A program made the position numbers and the translations under genes. Below the pieces are notes generated by a model, which was given only the letters and a program-made list of their open reading frames with translations, searched no databases and was not told the DNA's origin. From JAKFWF01 sp031374115 (GTDB lineage: Bacteria; Pseudomonadota; Alphaproteobacteria; Rhizobiales; Hyphomicrobiaceae), in NCBI GenBank assembly GCA_031374115.1, contig JANMNO010000061.1, forward strand, positions 1 through 64,000: a stretch of DNA of 64,000 bases. The letters are read 5' to 3'. Below are positions 24,544 through 33,533 of the stretch, piece after piece (position 1 is the first letter of the stretch; the number at the start of each line of letters is the position of its first letter).

Positions 24544-27048
24544 ATGATCTTCAAATGGGCCAAAGGCGGCAAGAGCGAAGCGTTGACTCCAAGCCCCACT
24601 ACCCAAACCTCTCTAGCAAACAATGCTACCGACTTGCACTTGCCGCTCCTCGCGTCGGCCCTGAGGCGGACCGTCGACGCCGACAGTCTCGGCTTTAAGA
24701 CCACTGCAGATCTGGTGCCCATCGATGGGCTTATCGGGCAAGATCGAGCGCTGCGAGCAATCCAATTCGGCGCCGATATCAAAGCCCACGATTTCAATAT
24801 GTTCGTATTGGGGCCGCCTTCCACCGGCAAGAGCACGGCGGTAAAGTCGTACCTTGCACATAAGGCCCGGCCGGAAATCCAGCCTTCCGACTGGGTATAC
24901 GTCAACAACTACGAGACTTCGAACCAGCCACGCGCGCTGGAGCTGCCTTGCGGACGGGCGAAGGCGTTTGCGCAGGGCATGATCAAGGCGATCGACGAGT
25001 TGCGTGCAACGCTTCCCGCGATGTTCGAGGCTGATGACTACCAGACGCGCAAACGAGGTATCGAGGAAGTGTTCCGGTCCGATCAGGAAGCAACGCTGGA
25101 AAGCCTGAACAAGAAAGCGCAAGCGCAAAATATCGCGATCCTTCGAACGCCGACCGGATTTGCGATGGCACCGATGCTCGAAGGCAAGGTCGTGAAACCG
25201 GAAGTCTTCATGCAACTACCAGATGAGATGCGGCGCGGCGTCGAAGGAAAAATCGAAGTTCTGCAGGTAGAACTCGAGCAACTCCTGTCGAGAATACCGA
25301 AATCCGATAAACAGCGGCGACAGAAGCTCAGCGCGCTCAACGAAGAGATTGCAACGGCGGCCACCCACGAAGCGCTGGACGAGTTGATATCGGCGTTCGC
25401 CGACCTGCCGCACATCCTCACGCATCTAGACGCAACACGCCAGGACATGATCCGCAATGTCGCACTGTTTCTGACTGACCCGGAGGAACAGGCTGGGGCG
25501 ATCAAGCCGCCAGCCGACGCATCACGTGACGTGCGTTATCGGCGATATCTCGTGAACCTCTTGGTGGCTCGAACGCCCGGCGAGACGTGCGAACTGCCGA
25601 TCATCGAGGAAATCAATCCAACTTACGGAAATCTCATCGGGCGCATCGAACACGTCGCGCAGATGGGCAACATGTTGACCGACTTTCTGCTGATTAAAGG
25701 GGGTGCTTTGCATCGCGCCAACGGCGGATACCTGTTGCTTGACGCGCGCAAACTTCTGCTGTCGCCGTTTGCATGGGAAGCCCTGAAACGGGCGATCAAG
25801 TCGCAGTTGATACGCATCGAACTGCCGGTTGAAACCGTCGGCATGATGACGGCTCAGACGCTCGATCCAGAACCCATACCCCTCGTCGTCAAAGTCGTCC
25901 TATTTGGCGACCGGGAGCTCTATTATCAACTTGCCCAGTACGATCCGGACTTTACACGCGTGTTCAAGGTGCAAGCCGATTTCGACGACACGATCGACCG
26001 AACGGTGGAAAACGATCATGCCTATGCGCGGATGATTGCGTCAATCGTGGCCGAGCACAAACTTAAGCATGTGGACGCCGGTGGTGCAGCTCGCCTTATC
26101 GAGGAAGGGGCACGCCTTGCCGAGGACCGCGAGAAACTCTCGATCGAGATCGGGCGCTTATCCGACATCGTGCGCGAGGCTGATTACTGGGCCACCACCG
26201 ACGGCCGCAAGGTAATCACCCGCGAGGATGTAGCGAAGGCAATCGATGAGGCCCTCGAACGAGCGAGCCGCCTGCGGGATCGTTCCCAGGAGACGATCGA
26301 ACGGGGCATCGTAATGATCGACACGAGCGGAGAGAAAATAGGCCAGATCAACGGTCTATCGGTGCTTCAGCTCGGCACGTTTTCGTTTGGCCGGCCAAGC
26401 CGCATCACGGCGCGCGTGCGGCTGGGGCAGGGCCGCGTTACCGACATCGAACGCGAGGTCAATCTTGGCGGGCCGCTGCATTCAAAAGGCGTCATGATAC
26501 TCTGGGGCTACCTTGCCGGCCGTTACGCGCAAGAGGCGCCACTGGCACTTGGCGCCACGCTCGTGTTCGAGCAATCGTATGGCGGCGTCGACGGTGATAG
26601 CGCCTCTTCGGCCGAGCTTTACGCTCTCCTTTCCGCGCTCGCCGAAATGCCGATCTCACAGAGTTTCGCGGTAACGGGTTCGGTCAACCAATGGGGAGAA
26701 GTCCAGGCGATCGGCGGCGTCAACGAGAAGATCGAAGGCTTTTTCGATTTGTGTGCCAGCCGCACGTTGGATGGAACGCAGGGCGTGCTCATACCGCGCG
26801 CCAACATCCAACACCTGATGTTGCGCGAAGATGTCGTGGCGGCTGTGACGGAAGGAAAATTCCGCATTCACGCCGTGTCGCACATCGATGACGGCATCGA
26901 ACTTCTGACCGGTAAACCTGCGGGCAAGAGGGGCGCCGGCGGAAGCTTTCCTCCAGGCTCGGTAAATGCTGCCGTCGAGGAGAAGTTGCGCCTTTACTCC
27001 ACGCGAGCCAAGGCCTTCGCAAATACGAAGGAGCATTTTGGATCATGA
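24544..27048 (+). CDS. Lon-type ATP-dependent serine protease (LonB-like, AAA_32/S16)
   Basis: The 834-residue protein differs from classical Lon: an N-terminal ATP-binding region with Walker A LGPPSTGKST (K96), a long helical insert (about residues 140-320), the remaining AAA module, and a C-terminal S16 protease domain. Catalytic S686 lies in GDSASSAE and K729 in GVNEKIEGF; the 43-residue spacing equals that of E. coli Lon (S679/K722). No Lon substrate-binding N-domain is seen. Proteins of this type are annotated as endopeptidase La or AAA family proteases, with unknown substrates. ATG 24544 follows a strong GGCGGAGG; an upstream ATG at 24475 is weaker. The stop codon overlaps the next gene by 4 bases, implying translational coupling. 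Confidence 0.9.
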   Translation: MIFKWAKGGKSEALTPSPTTQTSLANNATDLHLPLLASALRRTVDADSLGFKTTADLVPIDGLIGQDRALRAIQFGADIKAHDFNMFVLGPPSTGKSTAVKSYLAHKARPEIQPSDWVYVNNYETSNQPRALELPCGRAKAFAQGMIKAIDELRATLPAMFEADDYQTRKRGIEEVFRSDQEATLESLNKKAQAQNIAILRTPTGFAMAPMLEGKVVKPEVFMQLPDEMRRGVEGKIEVLQVELEQLLSRIPKSDKQRRQKLSALNEEIATAATHEALDELISAFADLPHILTHLDATRQDMIRNVALFLTDPEEQAGAIKPPADASRDVRYRRYLVNLLVARTPGETCELPIIEEINPTYGNLIGRIEHVAQMGNMLTDFLLIKGGALHRANGGYLLLDARKLLLSPFAWEALKRAIKSQLIRIELPVETVGMMTAQTLDPEPIPLVVKVVLFGDRELYYQLAQYDPDFTRVFKVQADFDDTIDRTVENDHAYARMIASIVAEHKLKHVDAGGAARLIEEGARLAEDREKLSIEIGRLSDIVREADYWATTDGRKVITREDVAKAIDEALERASRLRDRSQETIERGIVMIDTSGEKIGQINGLSVLQLGTFSFGRPSRITARVRLGQGRVTDIEREVNLGGPLHSKGVMILWGYLAGRYAQEAPLALGATLVFEQSYGGVDGDSASSAELYALLSALAEMPISQSFAVTGSVNQWGEVQAIGGVNEKIEGFFDLCASRTLDGTQGVLIPRANIQHLMLREDVVAAVTEGKFRIHAVSHIDDGIELLTGKPAGKRGAGGSFPPGSVNAAVEEKLRLYSTRAKAFANTKEHFGS

Positions 27049-27908
27049 TCGCTCATGTGGCGGAGGCGAGCGAAGAGCGTGGCCGCGTGGTGGTACGCAC
27101 GACGTCGGCGCGTGCAAGCGACATCGCGCTGCAAGCCGCGGTACGCATCGCGCAGGCATTTCAATCAGAAATCGAAAGCCTTTATGTCGAAGACACCGAG
27201 CTGATCGCACTCGCCCGATTTCCGTTCGTACGTGAAATCGGCACCCGCGGAACCGGCGCTCGACGGATCACGCAGGAAGACATCGTTCGCGATCTGCGCT
27301 GCCAATTCGTTGGGCTCCACCGGCGGCTCTCGAGCCTCGCTACTACAGCGCAAGTCATGGTTCACGAGCGTACGGTTCGCGATGAACCGTTACGCGCATT
27401 GTCGGTCACGTGTGCCGACTGCGGACCATGGAATCTCGTCGTCTTGGCAGAGCCGTTCAGTGCTTCCTCCGGCGAGGAAATCCGCGTGCTTTTCGACAAT
27501 GTGCACGACACGACCGGGTTGGTGCTCGTCGGCCCCCGCGCCTCCCGCACAACCGGACCAGTCGTGCTGGCGCTTGAAGATATCGAAGCATTGCCGGGTA
27601 TGTTGCGTGCTGGCAACCGGCTTATCGAAGGCACTGAGACGTCGCTCATCATCGCAATCGTCGCTGCCGAGGCCGAAACCGCAAGCTGGATCGAAGCGAA
27701 CGCTCGGCTGGCGCTCGTGGATGGCAGTGAGGTACGCATTCTCAACCTCACCAAGGGTCTGGCTAATCCAGCTTCGGTTGCCGAGGCCTTGCGACAACTG
27801 CAACCAGGGTTTCTGATCGCGCGCTTCGGCGGCATGGTCGTGCCCGCCGAAGAAGATCTCAGTCCGCTCGCCGCCGGACTCGAATGCCCGCTGCTGCTGA
27901 GCCGGTAA
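27045..27908 (+). CDS. Unknown protein coupled to the Lon-like protease; USP-like N-terminus
   Basis: I cannot assign a function to this 287-residue protein. Residues about 10-60 (SARASDIALQAAVRIAQAF...IESLYVED) look like the opening strand and helix of a universal-stress-protein fold, and a second, similar half may begin near residue 160 (GPVVLALEDIEALPGM), suggesting a tandem arrangement; both points are inference. The ATP-loop motif G-2X-G-9X-G of ATP-binding UspA proteins was not seen. Its ATG overlaps the protease stop codon (ATGA at 27045-27048), so the two are probably made together. It could be an adaptor, regulator or substrate-binding partner. Confidence 0.75.
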   Translation: MIAHVAEASEERGRVVVRTTSARASDIALQAAVRIAQAFQSEIESLYVEDTELIALARFPFVREIGTRGTGARRITQEDIVRDLRCQFVGLHRRLSSLATTAQVMVHERTVRDEPLRALSVTCADCGPWNLVVLAEPFSASSGEEIRVLFDNVHDTTGLVLVGPRASRTTGPVVLALEDIEALPGMLRAGNRLIEGTETSLIIAIVAAEAETASWIEANARLALVDGSEVRILNLTKGLANPASVAEALRQLQPGFLIARFGGMVVPAEEDLSPLAAGLECPLLLSR

Positions 27909-27911
27909 CAA

Positions 27912-28313
27912 CTACTTCACCTTGAAGCGCTCGTCGGGCGGCACCTGCATCGCGGTCATCATGCGGTTGCCTTCAGTGGCGAGACCGATCACGCGCAGCA
28001 TGTCGTTGTATTGCTCCGGCGTCATGCCCTTATTCTTTGCGAAGTGCGTGTGCGTGTGGATGCAGTACTCACAGTTATTCATAATGGAGACGGTGATGTA
28101 GATGAATTCCTTCACCAGTGGATCAAGGGCGGTGCCAGGTCCCATCACCTGCTTGGCTTTATCCCAGCTCGCCTTGAGGTTCACCGCATCATTGGCGAGC
28201 GCACGCCAGGAATTGTTCACGTAATCCGTCGAGCGCGTCTTGCGGATATCGTCGAAAACCGCCCGCGCCTCAGGTGATGCTTCCTCGTCCGTCAACAGCT
28301 TCACGGTTGCCAT
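27912..28313 (-). CDS. AhpD-like carboxymuconolactone decarboxylase-family protein
   Basis: This 133-residue all-helical protein belongs to the carboxymuconolactone decarboxylase/AhpD superfamily. The CEYCIHTHTHF motif contains the CxxC dithiol and following His used by AhpD-type peroxidase partners, which argues for a redox role over a true decarboxylase. ATG 28313 follows GGAG at good spacing; a longer frame from 28355 is less likely. It converges on the Lon partner gene with a 3-base gap. The substrate is unknown. Confidence 0.85.
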   Translation of the reverse strand: MATVKLLTDEEASPEARAVFDDIRKTRSTDYVNNSWRALANDAVNLKASWDKAKQVMGPGTALDPLVKEFIYITVSIMNNCEYCIHTHTHFAKNKGMTPEQYNDMLRVIGLATEGNRMMTAMQVPPDERFKVK

Positions 28314-28514
28314 GGTAGAACTCCGATCTGGTTGCCTGGATGAGCATAACATCACGGTTGAGGATGATTGTCAGGTGGTGCAGCCGCAGCGTTTAAAACG
28401 ACGCTCTGCTTAAGGCTTCAGAAGTTGAGCATGTCTGGTCTCAGCCCCAGGCGCGTGACAAGTGTACACAACCTCAGGCAGACTGCTGGCGTAGTCCTGC
28501 CGGGGGTAACTTTT

Positions 28515-29921
28515 ATGAGCAGTCCTAACCAGCGCCGACCGTCGCCACCCAGTTATGTGCAGCCGCCGGCTGGCGGCGCGCAAGATGTATTCCAGTCGCG
28601 CTCTATGGTTGTTCCTCTGCCGCTTATCGAGCGGGCGCAGGGCATCTACCAATGGGACGAATTCGGCTCTGAATACATTGACGTATCGTCCGGACCAGTG
28701 GTCAGTAATATCGGTCACGGGAACGCGCATGTAGCCGAGGCGATGGCCAGACAAGCCCGCACGATGGATTTCGCCTACACGCGAATGGCCCGCCACCGTC
28801 CCAACATCGATCTAACTGCGCGCATCTCAAAGCTGGCCGGTCCGGGCTTTGAGCGCGTTTGTCTCTCGTCAGGCGGGAGCGAAGCGATGGAAATTGCGAT
28901 CAAATTCCTGCGCACATTTGCGGTCGCGTTCGACGAGCCAAAACGCACCAAGATCATCACCTGCCAACCGTCCTATCATGGTGGTACGATTGCAGGCCTG
29001 GGGATGTCCGGCGATGAAGCTCTCAAGCCATTTCTCGACGGGTTTTCGTGGACATCGGAACGCGTGCCAGCGCCGCTCAGCTATCGGCCGCCCGCCAACC
29101 ACACGTATGAGACCTGGTCACGCGCATGTGCGGCAGCGCTCGACGACAAAATACGTGGGCTCGGAGCCGAAAACGTCCTCGCCTTCGTCATCGAGCCTGT
29201 CGGTGGGCTCGCAACTGGCTGCAATGTGCCAACGGCTGAATACTTCCGGCTCGTGCGCGAGATCTGCACGAAAGCTGGCATCTGCATCGTATTCGATGAA
29301 GTGCTGTGCGGCACCGGACGCACAGGCACGTTTCTAGCGGCTCACAACTGGCCAGATGCGATGCCCGATATCGTCGTCATGGCGAAGGGACTGGCGTCGG
29401 GCTATACGCCACTCGGTGCGACACTGCTGCCGGCCAGCATGGTCGACAAACTCGCCGCGAAAACCGGCTTTTCGTTCTCACACACCTATTCGGCCAACCC
29501 AATCAGCTGCGCTACCGCCATGGCAGTGCTCGACGAATACGATCGCTACGATCTGGTTCGCAATGCGGCTCAGACCGGTGCCTATCTCAAGACTGGCGTG
29601 CTCCGGCTTGCCGGCCAAAGCTCGATTATCGGCGATGTCCGCGGGCTCGGCATGTTGTATGCAGTCGAGATCGTGGCCGATAAAGCGACCAAGCGCACGC
29701 TTCCCAACAATGAAAATCCGGCCGATGGAATTCGCATTCACGGGCTCGACAACGGCTTACTTATCTATTCACGGCGCACCGCCGGTGGCAAAAACGGCGA
29801 CTGGTTCATGTTGTCACCTCCACTGACAATCACTCCCGCCGAATGCGACGAGTTGCTGAGACGCCTTGCAGCAACCATAGCAGCGTACGAATTGCAGTTG
29901 CGCGCGAGCGGTCATATCTGA
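28515..29921 (+). CDS. Class III aminotransferase (omega-amino acid type)
   Basis: This 468-residue pyridoxal-phosphate enzyme has the class III layout: LSSGGSEAMEIAIKF for phosphate binding, the conserved IVFDEVLCGTGRTGTF with the cofactor Asp, and MAKGLASGYTPLGA with the Schiff-base Lys. Enzymes of this group move amino groups from omega-amino acids, diamines or taurine to keto acids. The ATG at 28515 follows a GGGGG stretch; the longer frame from 28368 is not supported. The agmatinase-family gene begins 14 bases after its stop, with a good ribosome-binding site, so a role in amine or guanidino compound breakdown is likely. Exact substrate is not deducible. Confidence 0.88.
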   Translation: MSSPNQRRPSPPSYVQPPAGGAQDVFQSRSMVVPLPLIERAQGIYQWDEFGSEYIDVSSGPVVSNIGHGNAHVAEAMARQARTMDFAYTRMARHRPNIDLTARISKLAGPGFERVCLSSGGSEAMEIAIKFLRTFAVAFDEPKRTKIITCQPSYHGGTIAGLGMSGDEALKPFLDGFSWTSERVPAPLSYRPPANHTYETWSRACAAALDDKIRGLGAENVLAFVIEPVGGLATGCNVPTAEYFRLVREICTKAGICIVFDEVLCGTGRTGTFLAAHNWPDAMPDIVVMAKGLASGYTPLGATLLPASMVDKLAAKTGFSFSHTYSANPISCATAMAVLDEYDRYDLVRNAAQTGAYLKTGVLRLAGQSSIIGDVRGLGMLYAVEIVADKATKRTLPNNENPADGIRIHGLDNGLLIYSRRTAGGKNGDWFMLSPPLTITPAECDELLRRLAATIAAYELQLRASGHI

Positions 29922-29935
29922 GGAGTGTCTTTGCC

Positions 29936-30907
29936 ATGAAAAAGGACCCCAGGTTCCAACCGGTCGATGCAGCAATCACGCCGCGATTCTCTGGTTTCTC
30001 GACGTTCATGCGCACGCAGCGGCACGACATTTCGCCAGAGATAGACATAGCGTTGATCGGCGTGCCGTTCGACATCGGTGTGAACTATCGCGCAGGCGCT
30101 CGACAGGGCCCGTCGTCGGTGCGCGAAGCTTCGCGTCTGATCCGCCGTGTACATCCGACCAGCGGTATCGCGCCGTATGACATCTGTAACGTAGCAGACG
30201 TCGGCGATGCGCCGGTAAACCCGATTGACTTGCCGAAGAGCATGGCATCGATCGAGGCCTTCTTCGCCAGCATTCAAAAGGCAGGCGCGATCCCGCTGTC
30301 GATCGGCGGCGACCACACCGTGCCACTGCCGATCCTGCGCGGCATCGTGAGAAAGGGCGCTCCCGTCGGAGTCGTGCAGTTCGATGCTCACCCCGACACA
30401 CTCGACAGCCTGGCCGACACCAAGATCAATCACGCCACCACGTTTCGCCGCGCCGTCGAGGAAGGCTTGATCGACCCCAAGCGCACCATCCAGATCGGCT
30501 TGCGCGGTAGCCGGTTTTCCAGCGAAGACATTGCCTGGGGGCAAGCGGCCGGCTTCACCTGTATCACGTTCGACGAATACGAGGAGATGGGCCGAGCCGC
30601 CGCGATCAAGGAGATCGCCCGCGTCACCGGCAGCGGACCGACTTACGTCACCATCGACATCGATGGGCTCGACCCGGCTTACTGCATCGGCACCGGCGTG
30701 CCGGAGATCGGTGGACTGAGCCCGCGCGATATGCAGGTGATGCTACGTTCCTTGCAGGGCAAAAACCTTGTCGGCGCCGACATCTGCGAAGTCGCTCCCT
30801 GCTATGACCCGACCAACATGACCTCGGTTGTCGCAGCCAATCTGATGTTCGAACTGTTGTGCGTACTGGCCGACTGGCGGGCGACGAGAACCAAGAACAA
30901 GGTTTAG
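29936..30907 (+). CDS. speB: Agmatinase/guanidinobutyrase-type ureohydrolase
   Basis: The 323-residue protein is an arginase-superfamily hydrolase that releases urea from a guanidino compound. All six ligands of the dinuclear metal centre are present: H127 (GGDHT), D150, H152 and D154 (DAHPD), D241 and D243 (DIDGLDP). The region RAVEEGLIDPKRTIQIGLRG is typical of agmatinases. A small departure is AYCIGTG after the last ligand, where agmatinases usually read AFAPGTG, so agmatine, guanidinobutyrate or another guanidino acid is possible. ATG 29936 follows TGAGGAG. It sits between an aminotransferase and a VOC gene, forming a likely operon. The gene symbol indicates family, not proven substrate. 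Confidence 0.87.
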   Translation: MKKDPRFQPVDAAITPRFSGFSTFMRTQRHDISPEIDIALIGVPFDIGVNYRAGARQGPSSVREASRLIRRVHPTSGIAPYDICNVADVGDAPVNPIDLPKSMASIEAFFASIQKAGAIPLSIGGDHTVPLPILRGIVRKGAPVGVVQFDAHPDTLDSLADTKINHATTFRRAVEEGLIDPKRTIQIGLRGSRFSSEDIAWGQAAGFTCITFDEYEEMGRAAAIKEIARVTGSGPTYVTIDIDGLDPAYCIGTGVPEIGGLSPRDMQVMLRSLQGKNLVGADICEVAPCYDPTNMTSVVAANLMFELLCVLADWRATRTKNKV

Positions 30908-30926
30908 GCGAGCGAAGGATCGTCCG

Positions 30927-31301
30927 ATGATCGATCACGTATCCATTGCCGTAAGCGACTTGATCATTGCCGCTCAGTTCTATGATCGCGCATTGGCCCC
31001 CTTGGGCATGGAACGCGTTGCCGATCGTGGCCGATCCATCGGCTTTGGAAAGACCTATCCGGAGCTCTGGCTCAACCTTCGAGATGGTTATCGAGCACAA
31101 GCCGATAGTGGCCATCACATATGCCTGCGCGCGCCATCCGAAACAGCGGTGCAAGCGTTCCATGAGGCTGCTGTCGCAGGTGGCGGCAAAAGCGATAAAG
31201 CACCTGGAAGCTATAATGGCGTAATGACAACTTACCATTGCGCGTTCATTCTCGACCTCGACGGCAACAAGATCGAGGTTGCGACCTTCCCTCGACCGTA
31301 G
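30927..31301 (+). CDS. VOC (glyoxalase/bleomycin-resistance fold) protein
   Basis: This 124-residue protein starts IDHVSIAVSDLIIAAQFYDRAL, the usual beginning of a vicinal-oxygen-chelate domain, and ends with the second metal-binding strand AFILDLDGNKIEVATF. One such domain is present; the enzyme would dimerise to form metal sites. Members include glyoxalases, dioxygenases and resistance proteins, so the reaction is open. It begins 19 bases after the agmatinase-family gene, on the same strand, and the next aminotransferase starts 33 bases after it, which supports a common transcript. Confidence 0.85.
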   Translation: MIDHVSIAVSDLIIAAQFYDRALAPLGMERVADRGRSIGFGKTYPELWLNLRDGYRAQADSGHHICLRAPSETAVQAFHEAAVAGGGKSDKAPGSYNGVMTTYHCAFILDLDGNKIEVATFPRP

Positions 31302-31334
31302 CAGGCTAGGCTCGCATCGCTTTGATCGATCGAA

Positions 31335-32702
31335 ATGGAAAAATCTCCAATGGGCCTGCCACGCTTGAAGCCGAACACCGACCTCGCCAGTGCTGTCGCC
31401 GATGCGGAGGCGCGTTTCATCGCGGTAAACGCGAAAAGCCGTGCCCGAGCCGAAAGTGCCAAGGCGAGCATGCCCGGCGGCAATACGCGCACGGTGCTGC
31501 ACTATTCGCCTTTCCCGTTGGCGTTCCAGGGTGGCCAAGGTTGCCGCGTGACGGACATCGACGGTCATACGTACGTGGACTTCCTCGGTGAATATTCGGC
31601 TGGCCTCTACGGCCACTCGAACCCAAAGATCATGGCCGCGCTCAAGCAGGTGATCGACGGCGGCGTGACGCTGGGCGGGCCGAACGTCTATGAGGCTGAG
31701 CTCGCTCGTTTGATGTGCGATCGCTTCCCCTCGGTTGATCTCGTGCGCTTTTGCAATTCCGGCACCGAGGCCAACCTGTTCGCAATGGTGACCGCGCGCA
31801 TGTTCACGAAGCGCAGCCACATCATGGTGTTTAACGGCAGCTATCACGGCGGTGTCTTCTACTTCGGCCAGCATAAGCCGCCAATCAATGCACCCTTTCC
31901 GTGGGTGATCGCCCGCTACAACGACATCGAACGCTCAGTGGCGCAGATCGAAGCGCATGCGCACGAGCTGGCCGCGATCGTCGTGGAGCCGATGATGGGC
32001 GGCGGCGGCGCGATTGCGGCCGACAAAGAGTTCTTGGAGGCCCTGCGCGATGCGGCGACGAAGCATGGCATCGTCCTCATATTTGACGAAGTGATGAGTT
32101 CCAGGTTGTCGTCCGGCGGCATGCAGAAGAAGCTAGGCATCACGCCGGACATGACGACGTTCGGCAAGTATTTGGGTGGCGGTATGTCGTTCGGTGCGTT
32201 TGGCGGCCGAGCCGACATCATGTCCCACTACGATCCATACGTTGCCGGCTCTGCGCCACACGCCGGCACGTTCAACAACAACGTGCTTTCGATGGCGGCC
32301 GGCATCGTTGGTCTGCGCGATATCTACACCCCCGATGTCGCCGAGAGTTTCAATGCCAGCGCCGACGCTTTCCGCGATCGCCTCAACGCCATCATGAAAC
32401 GCCATGCGTTGCCGATGCAGACCCTCGGCGTCGGCTCGATCCTGGCGATGCACTTCCGCGATGCACCGATTAAGCGGCCGGAGGATACGTGGGCTGCGGA
32501 CAAAGCCGGTGAACAGCGCAACGCCGAGCTACTGAAACTCCTGCATCTCGACATGATCGAGCTCGGCCAATACTTCGCGCGACGCGGTATGCTGGCTTTG
32601 TCGTTACCGATCGGGCAGGCGGAGTTCGCGGGCTTCGAGGCCGCCCTCGATGAGTTCCTGACCGTTCGGGGTCCCGTGCTGCGACAGACCCTAGGGGCTT
32701 GA
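31335..32702 (+). CDS. HemL-like class III aminotransferase
   Basis: This 455-residue enzyme resembles glutamate-1-semialdehyde aminomutase: SMPGGNTRTV near the N-terminus, VRFCNSGTEANLFAM for cofactor phosphate, IFDEVMSS with the pyridine-nitrogen Asp, and TTFGKYLGGGMSFGAFGG with the Schiff-base Lys. Its catabolic neighbours and only moderate HemL likeness argue for a paralogue acting on another amino compound and not for tetrapyrrole synthesis. It closes the 28.5-32.7 kb set of four genes. Its 3' end overlaps the convergent hydrolase gene by 12 bases. ATG 31350 is an alternative start. Confidence 0.82.
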   Translation: MEKSPMGLPRLKPNTDLASAVADAEARFIAVNAKSRARAESAKASMPGGNTRTVLHYSPFPLAFQGGQGCRVTDIDGHTYVDFLGEYSAGLYGHSNPKIMAALKQVIDGGVTLGGPNVYEAELARLMCDRFPSVDLVRFCNSGTEANLFAMVTARMFTKRSHIMVFNGSYHGGVFYFGQHKPPINAPFPWVIARYNDIERSVAQIEAHAHELAAIVVEPMMGGGGAIAADKEFLEALRDAATKHGIVLIFDEVMSSRLSSGGMQKKLGITPDMTTFGKYLGGGMSFGAFGGRADIMSHYDPYVAGSAPHAGTFNNNVLSMAAGIVGLRDIYTPDVAESFNASADAFRDRLNAIMKRHALPMQTLGVGSILAMHFRDAPIKRPEDTWAADKAGEQRNAELLKLLHLDMIELGQYFARRGMLALSLPIGQAEFAGFEAALDEFLTVRGPVLRQTLGA

Positions 32703-33497
32703 GGTTGCGCTAACACCCGCCACCATCTGGCCGATGATATCGAACAGCATCACCAGATCCTCGGGTCGAGACAAGCGGTGCTCGCCATCGGGAACCGCCG
32801 ATACACGGGTCCATCCGCCATCGAGGAAACTTTCGAGATCGAGCGTGTGCTCCCACGGCACATCAGGATCGAGCAACCCATGCATGACGTGCACAGGCCG
32901 GCCCGGGTCCCAAGTCTTGCGGCCCAGGAGGTGTTTACGGCCATCTTCGATCAACGCCCGTGTGATCGGATAGGGCTCGCCATAGGCGCTCGGCCGATGC
33001 CACACGCCGTCTTTTTCCAGCGCGGCTTTCGCGCTCGGAGGGAAGTTGCTCCACATCAGTTCTTCCGTCATGTCCCAGGCCGGCGCGATCAACACGAGGC
33101 CCTTGATGCGAGCGGCCTGCTCCGGTGACGTTGCAATCAGTCGCCGCAATAACAGCAGCGCGAGGTAGCCACCCATGCTGGAGCCCACCAGTATCTGCGG
33201 CCCATGCGTGAGATTGGTAAACACCGTTTCTACTTCCTCGAGCCATCGGCTGACCGTACCGTCTTCGAATGCCCCACTAGATTGCCCGTGGCCGGAATAA
33301 TCGAACCGCGTCGACGTCAACTCCTTTGCCGCTGCCCACTCGGCAAGTGCCGATGCTTTCGTACTCACCATGTCCGATTTGAAGCCCGGCAGCCAGATGA
33401 GCCCCGGCGTTCCCCCATGGCCCACCAACGACGCGATCCGGCGCGTGTCGGCGCCATGACCCAAGTTGATGAATTGCGATTGCGAGACGACCGGCAT
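32691..33497 (-). CDS. Alpha/beta hydrolase
   Basis: The 268-residue protein has an alpha/beta-hydrolase fold with the nucleophile in GSSMGGYLALLL, the acid Asp in MHGLLDPDVPW and the catalytic His in DGEHRLSRPEDL. It resembles the short-chain carboxylesterases/thioesterases of the BEM46 and abhydrolase-10 type. ATG 33497 follows AGAGGT; the long upstream frame is an artefact running over the glycosyltransferase gene. It is divergent from that glycosyltransferase with 36 bases between the starts, so promoters overlap. Confidence 0.85.
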   Translation of the reverse strand: MPVVSQSQFINLGHGADTRRIASLVGHGGTPGLIWLPGFKSDMVSTKASALAEWAAAKELTSTRFDYSGHGQSSGAFEDGTVSRWLEEVETVFTNLTHGPQILVGSSMGGYLALLLLRRLIATSPEQAARIKGLVLIAPAWDMTEELMWSNFPPSAKAALEKDGVWHRPSAYGEPYPITRALIEDGRKHLLGRKTWDPGRPVHVMHGLLDPDVPWEHTLDLESFLDGGWTRVSAVPDGEHRLSRPEDLVMLFDIIGQMVAGVSATSSP

Positions 33498-33533
33498 AAG
33501 AGACCTCTTCGATCCAGGAGAACAATCGAACAC

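Noticed and set aside
30648..31874. 408-codon open frame on the minus strand
   Set aside because: It lies opposite three well-supported plus-strand genes, has arginine/histidine-rich shadow composition and no domain motifs.
31335..32702. True glutamate-1-semialdehyde aminomutase (hemL)
   Set aside because: Catabolic neighbours and only general class III likeness make a paralogue more likely; kept as HemL-like.
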